From assembly GCA_019914995.1 (NCBI GenBank), contig CM034139.1:6364461-6428460 (forward strand): DNA of 64,000 nt, written 5' to 3'. How positions within the stretch are numbered: position 1 is the stretch's first letter; each line of letters starts with the position of its first letter. Below, piece after piece: positions 34,311 through 46,240 of this stretch. Below the pieces are notes generated by a model that made no database searches, had not been told where the DNA came from, and saw nothing but the letters and a program-made list of their open reading frames with translations. Source of the DNA: Acanthochlamys bracteata. Its lineage: Eukaryota > Streptophyta > Magnoliopsida > Pandanales > Velloziaceae. The position numbers and the translations under genes were made by a program.

Positions 34311-35009
34311 TGATCTAACGCCGTTATTGAATGCTATGGAGAGAATAAATTATGCGGAGAGTGGAATTGGAGAAACGCGTCAGAGTCTTTGCGGGTTGAA
34401 GAAAAATGGAAGGCCAAAGATTGTAGTACTAGAAGTTGCAGTAATAACGCGTTGTTTTAAAATTTTGAATAGCTAGATAGAGTGAGAACGAGAGGGAGAA
34501 GTATATTAAAGGCAGAGAAGAAAATGACAAAGATACGAAGACGACGACTTCGATAGGTTCTCCACAGCTGAAAACAAAAAGATGTGTTAGAAAAACTCGC
34601 CGGAAATGATCGCCGGAGTTTGGTGGCAGACGGAGAGTTCTGACCCAAGGAAATCTTTAGGTCTTTTATAACTTTTTATTTATCAATGTGTGACCAGATC
34701 TTGTTTCTTTAATTTTGGAATTTTCTTTTTTTCTTTTAACTATTAACCGTGCAGTAATCAGAAAGAAGAAGAATTACAGACTCAGCCGCTTGAAACCGAA
34801 ATTCATATTTTATTTTGATTGAAGAAATGGGAAGAAATTTGGTTGCGATTAGTCATGATTTGGTGAGAAATTTTGGGACTGGTTGCTGCGGAAAAGCTTG
34901 GATTACATGTGGTTGCCCTACTGGGCCGAGTACCGCTGGTATTATGTGGGCCTTTGAAGTGCATGTTGCAAATGTTTTTGTAAATGCCTTCCTGTTCTTT
35001 GTTTAGAAA
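34311..35009. other. 5' leader and promoter region of RBOHF
   Basis: A short minus-strand frame (34457-34648) lies in the presumed leader and has no family match. No further gene. Confidence 0.4.
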
Positions 35010-35012
35010 TTA

Positions 35013-35249
35013 GAGTCCGTTTAGTATTACGTTTAAAAAAAATAATTTTTTAATTTTTAATTTTATGTTTTTTAATATAGATTTTATAAATATATAAAAC
35101 ATTTATTTAAAAATTTAGAAAGTGTAGAAAAACTATATATAGTGAAATTTTTTTATTGCTTATTTTTATTATTTTTTTTAAAGTAAAAAAAATATAACTC
35201 ATTTTTTTTAAAATTTTTTTTTATTTCATAAACACTTATAAATGTCCCC
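35013..35249. mobile_element. Tourist-like MITE (family A), 237 bp
   Basis: Starts GAGTCCGTTTAGTATTACG and ends ATAAATGTCCCC. Exact TTA duplications flank it (35010-35012 and 35250-35252). The interior matches the family A core. It lies about 0.7 kb upstream of the RBOHF start codon, within plausible promoter distance. Confidence 0.7.
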
Positions 35250-36297
35250 TTAATCCAACCCCATATTTTCCAAAGTGTACAAGCAATTATGATATTATGG
35301 ATTACTTCATTCAGATTATTACTGATTGTTTTTGCAGTTCTTTAGATTCATATAAATTCGGGCATATTGATTCCATTCAATTGGACGTAGAGTCGATTTT
35401 CTTGAAACCAACTTTATATTAAAAAGATATTTAAAAGTGTTTATAAAATTTTTTTAATATATTTTAGAAATTTTTTTAAATAAATATTTTTTATTTTATA
35501 TAAAAATAATTAATAATAATACCTTACTTTCTAAATTTTTTATATTTTAAAAAATTCTGTAAAATTTATTAAACAATTTTTTTAAAAAAAATTAGAGCGA
35601 AAAAAATAGATTAAACTCTTCCAAATATCTACTAAATCAAATGGTTGAGTTTTTAAGTTCTACGACAACACTAGAGATAAAAGGGTAAATAGACACTGGC
35701 TTATGTGAACATAGAATTTGCTTGCTTTAGTGGAAAGGAATACCACATGGTATGGTAGTCCTAGTGGAAAGAACGCTGGAAAGTTGATGAAGTAGTACCC
35801 ATTTTTCTCAATTGTTAATCATTGATGGAGTATAAAGCTTTTTCTTTGTTTACTTTTTTGAAGTAAAAATTAGGTTCTAAAACCAGGAAGATTAGTATAT
35901 TTTTGAGATATAATAGTCTTATTATTCTGGCGTATTTCATGGCTTTTGACTTTGATGAACACTAGAAACAAAAATAAAAAGAAAAAGGAGAAAGAATAAT
36001 TTGTTAACATATTTTCTTAACATGGCTCATGATCAAAGGCATGTCATGTTCTTCTAGAAGCAAATATGAAAGGCGCTTTTGATTGATGAGATCTTTTGTT
36101 GTTATAAAATTGGTTTGTGTTTTGACATCAAACTCTTTGTTGTTAGGACTTAGGGCATATGTGTTTGTGCGTGTGCTAGAGACTTTGACAAATGTACCTA
36201 TGGAACTAACAACACTAAAAATAATTTTATTAACCAATCAAAACAACATGCAAGTACAGTGCTTCCCTCACAGTCACACAACAGAAGCGGAGACGTT

Positions 36298-36525
36298 TGA
36301 TATTTTATTTCATAAAAATATTTTAAAAATTTCAATTTAGGTTCTAAAATACATCTTTTTAAAAAAATTTAAAAATTTTAGAAAGTAAAAAAAAATTACA
36401 TAATAAAATCTTTTATTACTTATTTTTATTTTTTAAATAAAAAATATAGTTTATCTTTTTAAATGATAAAAATATTTTGTGTGAAAAAATCTTTATTTAA
36501 AAATTTTTTTCAAACACCTTCTAGA
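36298..36525. repeat. AT-rich foldback element, family A-like
   Basis: Left end near ACGTTTGATATTTTATT and right end near TTTCAAACACCTTCTAG, inverted around TTTGA/TCAAA. A/T interior with family A blocks in plus orientation. Confidence 0.45.
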
Positions 36526-37934
36526 ATCTGAACCGGATGCTAAAGCACGACAGAGTAACGATTACAATAAACATGATTGCTATGATTGTGTTAGAGCTGA
36601 GTTTGAGTTGATATATATTTGAAGATGGCATGCATTTTCTATAACCAAGTAGAGTAACTCGAAACTAATCACTATTTTTCTTAATGAATGCAGCGAAAAT
36701 ATCAAAAATTTTGCGACAATATATGACATTTGAGAAATAGATAAGACACAATAATTAATGTAAAAAATCTCTCGCGCTCGAGATCCTATCATCTCTGCAA
36801 CCGGTGGTTAGCTACGTCTTTGTAGATCTGCTCAGTCATTCGCCTTCATTTCTATCGTGCATGTCTGATCTTCATTTCTATTCGTCTTTGTGTATGTTAT
36901 ATTTTGACATTATATGTAAAATGACTTTACATTTTCAATATTTTTCCTACTCTAAAACAAGAAAGGATCTTTTGATCACTCACTTAAGGTGTGTTCTTTT
37001 TACACTTACTATTTCACATTTTCTCAATAAAAAATCGCTTCTAAACTCATTCCAGCTTACAAAAGAACGCAGGAGTTATTTTCAGCTAATTCTTTCTACT
37101 AAAGCATATTAAATACCAAAATTTACTTTCAATATTACTATTTACAGGACTTTATTTTTTAATAATTTATTTTTAATCTAAAAGAATGAACCCTTATGTG
37201 AGATGGAGTATGCTATTCTGTGGATGACACGCGTTGGAAAATACTGCAAAAGATTTGGAAGATAAATGCAAAAGTAGTCCTCAGTTGACCTGCGTAGTAA
37301 TGCATGAAGTTTGGAAAGTGACCTGGTACATATTCTGGGAGTAGGTTAAAATCCTTTTCTAGAAGGAAAACAAACCCCAACAAAGTCAAAATTTGGAGTC
37401 TCTTGCATCTGAGAAGTTGGAACGATTGGAAACAGTAACGAATGCTCACCTAAAACACAAAAGGAAATAGAGTTGATTTCAGAAGATTTTTCACTAATTT
37501 AAACGGATACATGGAGACCATCATCATGTTTAATTTTTGTTACTATGTGAAGAAATAATCCACAAGATGAACCTCTCAAAACATGCTATCATCTAGTAAT
37601 GAGCCTCTTTGATTTAGTGATGTGAAACATACTTGGAGGTTTCTTATGGAAAAGACAAGCATCCAAATCTCAGTACTTTTAATCCCAATTTCGATCCTTG
37701 CAACCAATGTCATACGGAGTGTCACTTTCCATGGTAGGTGAAATGGAATTAGGATCAAATTTCATGATATAAATGAAATGAGATATTATTGCTAATTGGT
37801 TTCTTGGTCAATTAAGGGACCCATTAGATACCCTCTATACCGTGTCTAAATCGGCCTTGATTTATTCATCAATGTTCTGAGTGGTAGTTCCTGTGACACA
37901 TCGCCGTTACCTTCTCATATTGGTGTGGATGTTG

Positions 37935-38155
37935 GTGAATATTTAAAGAACTTATTTTTTTTCATTCTAATTTTTTATTTTATATTTTTTAATAACAATT
38001 TTAAAATATTTTATAAATTTTTTAAAAATATATAAAAATTTACATCATAAAATTTTATTATTAATTATTTTTATTATTTTTTAAATAAAAAATATAACTT
38101 ATTTAAAAAAAAAAATTTTAGAAAAGCTTATTTTTAATGAGCGCTCCCAAACATC
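37935..38155. repeat. AT-rich foldback element, family A-like
   Basis: Family A blocks in order; the right end reads GAGCGCTCCCAAACATC. The left end is degraded. Confidence 0.45.
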
Positions 38156-39363
38156 TTCTTAAGCACACATATTTGATTTGATCGAAACTTGTCATAATTG
38201 ATGACCTATACAAAGAAAAACTTTAGTTTTAGTCCATATATAAAGGTTTCGCACATGAAGCCATGATATAATTTGTTGGTAACAAGTCCATTGCTTCCAC
38301 TTAATGCATGACCCTGATCAACCAAACTGGTCTTTTGCATAACTTTCTAAGGTCATATATATCATATTTATTACAAACTTTTTGAAAAACTTCCCCTTTG
38401 TATCAAATGAAATCATAAATTACAGTGATGTGCAATTGATTAATAGAACAAGGTACGTAAGCGAATAAAGTAACGTAAATGTCGCTGTACATGTAGAAGC
38501 CTTGTTTAGGAAGAGAGGAGAATTGATCAAATGGATATAAACCCATTTGGTGTTGGTTGTTGCGTCAAAACAAAGAGAAACTGCAGCAAATTAAGTCATG
38601 GCGTAGCATGGGTCTACACTTTTTATCGGATATTGTCGCGAATATTTTAGGACCACAATTGTCTTGTGGCCGAGCTCTGTTACAGTTGGTTTTCTTTAGC
38701 TTTTTTTCTTTGGGGTATGAGTAGATTCCGGATCCTCTCAATATGATTCGTTCATGCTAACAAACTATAGACTAGCTTAGATTGCTGATCTTGCTCACAT
38801 CAAAGCTTTGGGTGACAGATCAACTTGGCAAAGTTTTGGTTATGGCGTATTCTACTTCACCTTAAATATTTACTTTCTTCGACCAAAAATATTATTTTCA
38901 GATGACTTGAAATGACTTTTTATATTTATTTTGCAAAATTACTGTCATATTTATTTCTAAATAACTTATTTTTTATGAACTCATATTTTGAAAACTGACT
39001 TTAATGCAAGTAAACGGTGAGAACCAACAGTTTGATCATGGGCAAGGGAAGAGCATTCCCTAGTAAAGCCTACGAGTAGAGAAGCCCATATTTCGGTAAG
39101 CCTAGCGGCCCAAATTTAACAATCAAATATTGAAATGAAATGAAGTGTTTGCTTGCACGCAGCAAATTAACAGAAGATCAAACCTTCAAATTCATCATAC
39201 AAATACTGCTAAGACTCTATTATAATATAGATATACTGATACAAAGATGTATACTAGCCTGCGTGGCTGCAACTTAAGCCTTGTGAAATTGGGAAAAAAA
39301 AAAGAAGAAGCTGACATAATAAAGCTACACATTCATAGAAAAGCAACACGAGACTCTAGCTAG

Positions 39364-39810
39364 TTAGACAGAGGTGATCGGTGGAGTTGCAGCATGCGGA
39401 ACACCAGAACCGTTTCCGGTTTCAGCATCACAGTATCCACGGAGAATGTCGCCTTCCTCCGCAGTGAACCCGAGCGAAGAGATCATGGACGGCCAGCAAT
39501 GATGAATAATGGTGCGGATAGCACGGCAGCAATCAAGTCCAAGGTGCGACTCACCGTTAATGAAGAACAACACGATCTCGCTAGTACGCGACTTGAGTTG
39601 CATCATGGCGTTCCAGCAGTCTACCATCCCGGTACTGCCTCCCTGCCCTTCATTGTTAAGTCCCCATCCCCATGTAAGTCGTGCTTCAAGGGAGGCCTTG
39701 TAGTTGCTGTTCTTTATAGAAGCACTACGAGCTGGGAGCTCACGTGAGAAAGCAACAGTTGCAATGCTGGAAAGAACAAAAGCGAAGGCAAGCTTGTGAA
39801 GGAAAGTCAT
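39364..39810 (-). CDS. EC1: Egg-cell secreted protein (EC1-like), one Cys lost
   Basis: Small secreted prolamin-like protein of 148 residues, single exon. Residues 1-22 are a signal peptide (MTFLHKLAFAFVLSSIATVA then FS). The mature domain has the EC1 signatures MVDCWNAMMQLK, EIVLFFINGE, LDCCRAI, CWPSMISSLGFTAEEGDILR and GYC. EC1 peptides are released by the egg cell on sperm arrival and help activate gamete fusion. EC1 proteins have six conserved cysteines. Here five are visible (65, 94, 95, 105, 127) and the second position, ten residues after Cys65, is Arg75 (CGT; a single T-to-C change from TGT would explain it). The start is the first true ATG after a TATA box. It could be a diverged paralogue or be losing function. 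Confidence 0.9.
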   Translation of the reverse strand: MTFLHKLAFAFVLSSIATVAFSRELPARSASIKNSNYKASLEARLTWGWGLNNEGQGGSTGMVDCWNAMMQLKSRTSEIVLFFINGESHLGLDCCRAIRTIIHHCWPSMISSLGFTAEEGDILRGYCDAETGNGSGVPHAATPPITSV

Positions 39811-39873
39811 TGCAAGCAAGTGCGTAAGCGATTGATGCTTTATTTGACGGGAGCAAGTGATCAGTAGGGGGTG

Positions 39874-39882
39874 TTATATATA
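39874..39882 (-). promoter_or_regulatory. TATA box of the EC1-like gene
   Basis: TATATATAA on the minus strand, about 65 bp upstream of the start codon at 39810, giving a leader of roughly 30-35 nt. Confidence 0.65.
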
Positions 39883-41307
39883 GGTTCATCAGCTGATCCT
39901 GGCATGCGTGAGTGGAGAAGGCGAGGGCCATTTCATTCAATTCCAGCCATTAATAGGCTTCGGTTACTTGTTTAATTCAGGGGATTCCATGAGCTTGGTC
40001 TGCGTTCGTTCATGTAGTAGTTAGTACTCGTGCTATAAACGGGAGTCGAAAAGATTCAAACAACGGCACCGGAGAGCGAGGATTGTTAGCTTTGTTTCTG
40101 AGGCCCTACTTTAAAGCCCGTACATTTTGGGCTACGCATGTTATGTTGCAGGCCTTCTCACATCTTAGCCCACTGGTTAGTCAAGTCATGGACACGGCTT
40201 GTACGTGTATGAATTTTTGGGTTATATATCATGGGCTTTGCCAATTTGGGACACGTGCTAGATAGAGATGCAGGTGTGCGAATTGAACTAGTTAGCAAGT
40301 AAGAGAAAATTGTACTTCTACTTATAACTCAACCTTAGAAGTGATGCATTAGTGTTACTTTTTAGCTGCAACGACAAAAACGAGGAAGCCTTAATTTCAC
40401 AGCGAGTCCACTAGTGCGTGCGTACGTCTAAAGTCTAAGTAATTGTTTGAAAATGCTTAAAATATAAAAAAAAATTTAGAAGAGATTTTGAATTTTTTTG
40501 AAAATAAATTAAATTTTTGACTAAAAAATAATAGTAATTATATTTAATTTTTTATAATATATAATTTATTTATTTTCTTAATTTTAAAAAATATATTTTA
40601 AATATTATTTAAAATATATTTAAAAAATATAAAAATTTAAATAGAATGAAAAGAGTTTTTTACCACCAACTGCACCTAACCCACCACTACGTAACTGATG
40701 AATCACAGCAGTAGAAAATCAGACGCCAATCCAAAGGGTATATTCGATTTAGGGTGTATCTTTTTATATTTCAAGTTTATTTTGTTGCACTAAAAATTTA
40801 ATTTCAGTTCACTTTTAATTATATAAAAAACACAACAAATTATTTTATCTTATTTTTATAAAAATATACAATTTATAGTTATTTTTAATAATATTATTTT
40901 TAATAATGTTATTTATAATAATTTATTTGAATCCTAACTCTTAAGTAAAAGTAATTTATTACACTCATTTGATTTATAGCCCGGAAATGGGCTAGCTCAA
41001 TATAATCCACCACAAGTTACTCGATCCACGCAGCAGTAGAAAATTAGAACCGAGTCTATAGCTTGTTTGATTTAAATGACAAGTGATTTTTTTTTAATAA
41101 ATGAACTACTTTTTATAACTAAATATTAAAATTGAATTTGGTTTAATATTTATGTTTCACAAATTCAGTATCCCTTCGCGCCAATAGTTCCGACAGAATA
41201 TCTCAATGATAAATTTATTTTTAATAATAATTAATGTTTCACAAATTCATTATCTCAAAATATCTCTCTCGGTCTCAAGTGGCGAAGTAATAAATTTTCG
41301 CGGCCGC
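39883..41307. other. Intergenic between EC1 and PP1
   Basis: A degraded AT-rich foldback occupies about 40440-40660; another AT-rich stretch (about 40755-40970) starts GGGTGTATC and has TTACACTC near its right side. No coding sequence. Confidence 0.45.
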
Positions 41308-41338
41308 TATAAATCCAATCTCTCTCTCTCTCTCTCTC
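41308..41338 (+). promoter_or_regulatory. TATA box and CT tract of the PP1 gene
   Basis: TATAAAT (41308-41314) is followed directly by an uninterrupted TC run (41319-41338) resembling a plant Y patch. The start codon at 41342 is only 34 bp from the TATA box, so normal TATA-directed initiation would fall at or next to the first ATG. Confidence 0.6.
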
Positions 41339-41341
41339 AAC

Positions 41342-44300
41342 ATGACCGAATCTTCTTCTTCTATGACCTCCACCTCATCCGCCGTCCCCAAATCTCGCAA
41401 AACCCAAGATCACAACAACAACAACAAAAATCGAAACAACAAGAAGGTCAAGGGGAAACAGAAGAACTCCTTCGCCGCCGACGACAAAGACACAGACGTG
41501 CCTGAAATCGAAGGTTCTCTTTGTAATCAGAAATCTATCTCTATCGATTCTGAAGAAAAAGGTAATAGCGATAACACCAAGAGTAAGAAGAAAAACAAGG
41601 GCAAAGGGAAGAACGCTGTTAACGATGATGGAAGTGAAACCACTGATAGTGAAACCGGTCACCCTGATCTAGATTCTCTGTCCGTCGATTGTAACGAGCA
41701 AGAGAACGGCAAAAACAGTAACAAAGCCGGCGACGACGACGAGTTTAATTACGAGGATTACAGCTATTATATTTACAAAAAATATAGCAAGCAAAAATTT
41801 AAAGGGAAGAAGAAGGGCGGCAGCGGAAGTAGCGAGAGTGTTTCGTTTACTGATCCATTGGAGAATAATAACTCTAGGAGTTCTTCGTCGACCAAGGTAG
41901 CGGCTCCAAAGAAGATGGCTATCGATGAGGCTGCGCTTGATGATCTAATCAAGAGGCTGACTAGTGCCAAGCATGGCCGTAATGCGAAACCTGTTAATAT
42001 GTTAGAGAAGGAGATCATGCAGCTCTGCGTTACTTCTAAGGAGATTTTTCTCAGCCAGCCCAGTCTCTTGGAACTCGAAGCTCCAATTAAAATTTGCGGT
42101 AAAACCTAATTAATTTCTGTTCTCTGTTATGTTTCTTATTGTTTACTTTGTCTTTGGAATTGTTGAGGTTGATTGCATTTCCATCTTGATGCTTGATAGA
42201 AATGCTTTAATTTCCAATTTATGTTTTTCTTAGAAAGCAATTAGTGATGGCTGCTCAATTAGAAGAAGTTAGGCTATGGTTAATTCATTGAAAAAAATTC
42301 TGTAGTTCTACTATAAATGATTCCTTATAAGTCTAAAGCTAGTGTTAGGTGTACTGTTTTGATTTTCATCCTTTCTTAACTATTTTGATTTTGGTTTCTG
42401 AATGTAGGCAGGTTCTTTTTCCTGGTCCTTCATGCTTTTTCAGCATTGATTGGGCTTGTGCCCCTTATCCTAAAGTTTGCTTGCTATTTTCTGAAAGAGA
42501 AGTGATGTTTAGATTTTCATCTGCTGGAAGGGGAGAAAATTGTGTAATTTCTTAGTCTGGACAGTGCACAAAGTTGGAAGTGTTACCCTGTGAAAGTCAA
42601 TGTGTTCTTAATTGAGCACTGGTTTAGACTGCTTGCTTTTGGTTGTTGAATTTCCTTGTTCAAACTAATGTCATTTATCATTTGATACAATTTGGTAGAC
42701 AGAGTGCAGCTTTGTGTTAATGCACATTCTCGATCTTAATGTCACATAGGAGGGTGATGCCACAAGTGCATACAAATGAATATGGTATAGTTTAAGTTTA
42801 TCTTTTGAAGGTGCATTTTACTGGAGAGGTCAGCTAAGCACGTGCTGTGAAGGATATAGTCTTTAGTACGTTTACTTTGTGGTGGAGTAGTTTGGTTTTT
42901 CCTGTGAACTTGAAGTTCATTTCTTTTTAGAGTGAAGGTGAAGTCTTCATAAGGTTCATCATCTTTTCTTCAAATACTGCTGAAAAAGTGACGGTTTTAA
43001 TGATATGGAAATTCAGATTTTAGTTTTCTTCTATTAAGTACATGCCTAAACTATAAAAGATTGAAGTAAATGAATTCTAAGCACTGTTACTTGGGCAATA
43101 GTTTATAGGGCATTTTGGTTTGCAGTGTTTGTCATCTTTGAGTTTGAATCTAAGTTGAATAAATTTTCTACTTTGACTTAAAGCACATTGTGTTTATGAT
43201 TCTTCACGCATGAAGAGTAGGTACAGTCTTTGCATTCAGTGACAAATGTTCATACTGATGTTGTTTATTTGAAAATGTCTTTTGATAACTTATATATCAT
43301 TTTCTGTGGAACTTTCTTTCTAGTGATGTGAGCTGGATTCTAGAAGAAATTGTATAACATGTATTTCTGGAATATAACTTTCTCTAATTTATATTTGCAT
43401 GTCAGAATGGAATCCTTTCCCTTCCTTTTCCAATAGTTCTGCTTAGATGCATGGCAAAGCACCAATCCTTTGATATGGTAACATCTCCTTCTTTTAAGTA
43501 GTTAATCAACATTTCTTCATTTGCAGGAGATATTCATGGTCAGTTTCCCGATCTTCTACGACTCTTTGAATATGGTGGCTTTCCCCCTCAGGCAAATTAT
43601 TTATTTCTCGGAGACTATGTTGATCGTGGCAAGCAAAGCATCGAAACTATATGTCTCCTACTTGCTTATAAGATAAAGTACCCGGAGAACTTTTTCCTTC
43701 TGAGGGGTAACCATGAAGCTGCTTCTATTAATCGCATCTATGGCTTCTATGATGAGTGTAAGAGAAGGTTTAATGTGCGGCTTTGGAAGGTATTTACTGA
43801 CTGTTTCAACTGCCTTCCGGTGGCTGCTCTTATTGATGAGAAAATCCTCTGCATGCATGGTGGCCTATCGCCTGATTTGAAGAGTCTAGACCAGATCAAG
43901 AGGATAGAGCGACCATGTGATGTTCCAGAACAAGGTCTTTTGTGTGATCTTCTTTGGTCTGATCCTGATAATGAAATTCAAGGCTGGGGAGACAATGATA
44001 GAGGTGTGTCTTATACATTTGGTGCTGACAGGCTTGTTGAATTTCTTCAAAGGCATGACTTGGATCTTATTTGCCGAGCCCACCAAGTAAGTGCTGTCAG
44101 TAAAGATGATTACTTGTATGTATGCTGTGATGTTTTGGGAAAAGGGTACTAAAGCATATGTTTTATGTTGCATATATTTGGCTATCTGAATCCTAGTCCA
44201 GAGGACTAAGGTGCCTGAAAGCTGCTTTTCTAGTTCTACTCCATTTTATTTGAGAAATATTCAAATTCTTTAGAGCAATCAGAAAAGAAACTTATTTAAA

Positions 44301-45033
44301 TACCTTTATTGATGATAAAGGCATTTCGAATTTGAACAGGTTGTGGAAGATGGCTATCAATTCTTTGCTAAGCGTCAATTGGTAACAATTTTTTCTGCAC
44401 CAAATTATTGTGGGGAGTTTGACAATGCGGGAGCCATGATGAGTGTGGATGACACTTTGACCTGTTCATTTCAGATACTCCAACCGTCTGACAAGAAAGG
44501 AAATATAGCTTTTCGGAAGGTTAGTATCATGATTGTCATTGGTAAAGGTTTTGTTTGTAAGACATCCTTTCATTATCTTTATTGAGTACAAAGTTATGCC
44601 TCCTCTCATGTTTATTTTCCTTAGAACACTTCAATATGGTAGTCGTGTATAATTCTGACATATTATTTGTTTTTGGAGCTTGCTTTCGGTAAAGGAAAAT
44701 TGTACTCATCCATTTGCCTATACTTGTTTTTCCTGTATAAGTTGACCAACTTATTTCTCTTGCACTATTTTAAAGAGACTCAGAGACAAGCGCGTTGATA
44801 TTTAGTCAACTGAGATGTGAAAATATGCTTTCAACCTTTATGTAACACACTTTACCCCTTTATCCTTGGACTTTTTATGGATTTCACAAAAATGCATGTG
44901 TATTGTGTTTCAGATGTAGGTATCTTCCTTCTAATAATAACCTTTTGCATGCTAGGTTTTCTCAATACCAATATGTAAACTATTCCAACCTGTGAAGATG
45001 TTGATTGTATTTTTGTAGGGCGGCAAAGGTTGA
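41342..45033 (+). CDS. TOPP: Ser/Thr phosphatase PP1 (TOPP) with long N-terminal extension
   Basis: Catalytic subunit of type-one protein phosphatase. Exons 41342-42098, 43527-44086, 44340-44519 and 45019-45033 give 503 residues. The PP1 part begins at Met192 ([18 protein letters not shown]) and is complete: GDIHG (253-257), GDYVDRG (281-287), RGNHE (312-316), [16 protein letters not shown] and [19 protein letters not shown], ending GGKG, a usual TOPP end. Plant TOPPs are about 310-330 residues and start about where Met192 lies. Residues 1-191 are an in-frame, hydrophilic, low-complexity extension, rich in Ser, Asn, Lys and Asp, with a lysine cluster (80-90, [11 protein letters not shown]) that could act as a nuclear signal, and an acidic/tyrosine patch (131-148). 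The first exon runs uninterrupted through both parts. After RGNHE there is Ala317 where Cys is usual. Met8 or Met192 are alternative starts. The first intron is 1.4 kb. Confidence 0.9.
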
Positions 45034-45640
45034 AGGCTGGAGCCTTTGGACTCTGAAATAGTCGAGATTCAGGCCAGCAAGGTTTCACTTTACGATGCGC
45101 TGGATGAATTAATTGGTGATGCTTTTGCAATGACACAGGTTTGGACTCGGTTTCTTTCTGACCAATTGGCCCAAGCTATGGCCAAATTGTTTTAGAGTAA
45201 CCTGGATGCCCTTTCCTTATCTCTCTGTCTCATATATCAAGCAAGTTGAGCTTTTTTTACTGTATACAACTGCAATAATAACGTTTAAGCCTGTTTTTAT
45301 GCTACAATTTCTTGAATCTCTGATTTACAATTCTGAGTAGTAGTAAGATGCATGGTTTTCAAGTGAACGTTGTACTCTAACTTATGGTCGGAGCTATTTG
45401 TGATTCTCCTTGATTGTTTCCCTTTCACCATTCTTTTGCTTATGTGCAAGTAGGAAGCAACACAAGCAATAATTACATGCAGTCTTGTTTACCTAGAAAG
45501 CTTTAGAATGTGAGAGCTTACAGTTAGTACTTCGGAAAAAGACAAGACCTCACCATGATATGGTAGAACTCAGGCAAAGTCTTTTTTCAGTGATCTTCAA
45601 ACTAGTTAAGGAGAGAATAGATTTCTATTTGCAATACTAC
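45034..45640. other. 3' UTR and flank of the PP1 gene
   Basis: The reading frame stays open for about 50 codons after the TGA, but the GGKG end is normal for the family, so this is taken as 3' UTR. Nothing else recognised. Confidence 0.5.
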
Positions 45641-45649
45641 ATTACCATA

Positions 45650-46240
45650 GAATATTTGTGTCTTTCTTGATGGTACACTTGGGAATTCTGATCTTAGATA
45701 CGAAGATCTATCTTGCCGTAGATGGGGAGCTTGAGTTTGATCTTGATAGTAATAGCTAATTTGATATCCAAGAGGTTGGCGACCATGTTGTCGTGAGGCA
45801 TGTTGGTCAGGAACAATCACCTTCTTCTTCCCGTCGGCTTCTATGCATACCTGCAACGGGCATCGCTCCTTAAGCCGCATCCTGCATGCAGTATGTACAT
45901 AGATTAGACCCGCATGAGTCAATGTGCAGCTTCTTTGTTATAGAAGACATGTTTGTGAACAAACATGCATGTATAGGTCATCATCGTTTGCCTTAGCACT
46001 ACAGTGTAAATATAGATTCTTGAGAAGAGGTTGCTAGAAGCTAGTCGGATAGGGAGAAGTTGTCGTAGAATACCTTTCGTGCCATTGATTTTGGTGTGTT
46101 GACAATACCCGAAATGGCAATAGTGAAAACTTGCATAGGTTCCTGATGGGCACCTAGGTGTTGAACTTGGCTCCATTATGGCACTGTTGCAGTTTAATCC
46201 CTTGATGACAACGTCCTATACATCATTTTAGAGTGTTCTT
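45650..46240 (-). pseudogene. Probable decayed LEA_2 (LEA14-like) gene
   Basis: Minus-strand pieces resemble the intact LEA14 gene 1.5 kb away but sit in different frames. DVVIKGLN (near 46225) and then NGAKFNT (near 46160) correspond to DVDIKGVS and DGAKFNA of LEA14; further on, LLDIKLAITIKIKLKLPIYG and KIDLRI then stop (to about 45697) recall the C-terminal LPVVGKFTI strand. At least two frameshifts and several stops separate them. The similarity is partial, so another LEA_2 relative or chance cannot be excluded. Confidence 0.4.

Larger units (their letters stand above)
35253..39363. other. Long gene-poor spacer between RBOHF and EC1
   Basis: No coding sequence I can support. Family A-like foldbacks lie at about 35395-35640 (inverted), 36298-36525 and 37935-38155. 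Short open frames at 37213-37449 and 37576-37758 (minus) and a signal-peptide-like frame from 37648 (plus, opening MEKTSIQISVLLIPISIL) have no family match. Confidence 0.45.

Noticed and set aside
33910..34476. Plus-strand frame of 188 codons over RBOHF exon 1
   Set aside because: Shadow of the serine-rich N-terminal exon, which fits RBOHF precisely on the minus strand.
41206..41505. Plus-strand frame overlapping the PP1 start in another frame
   Set aside because: Low-complexity shadow of the PP1 exon.
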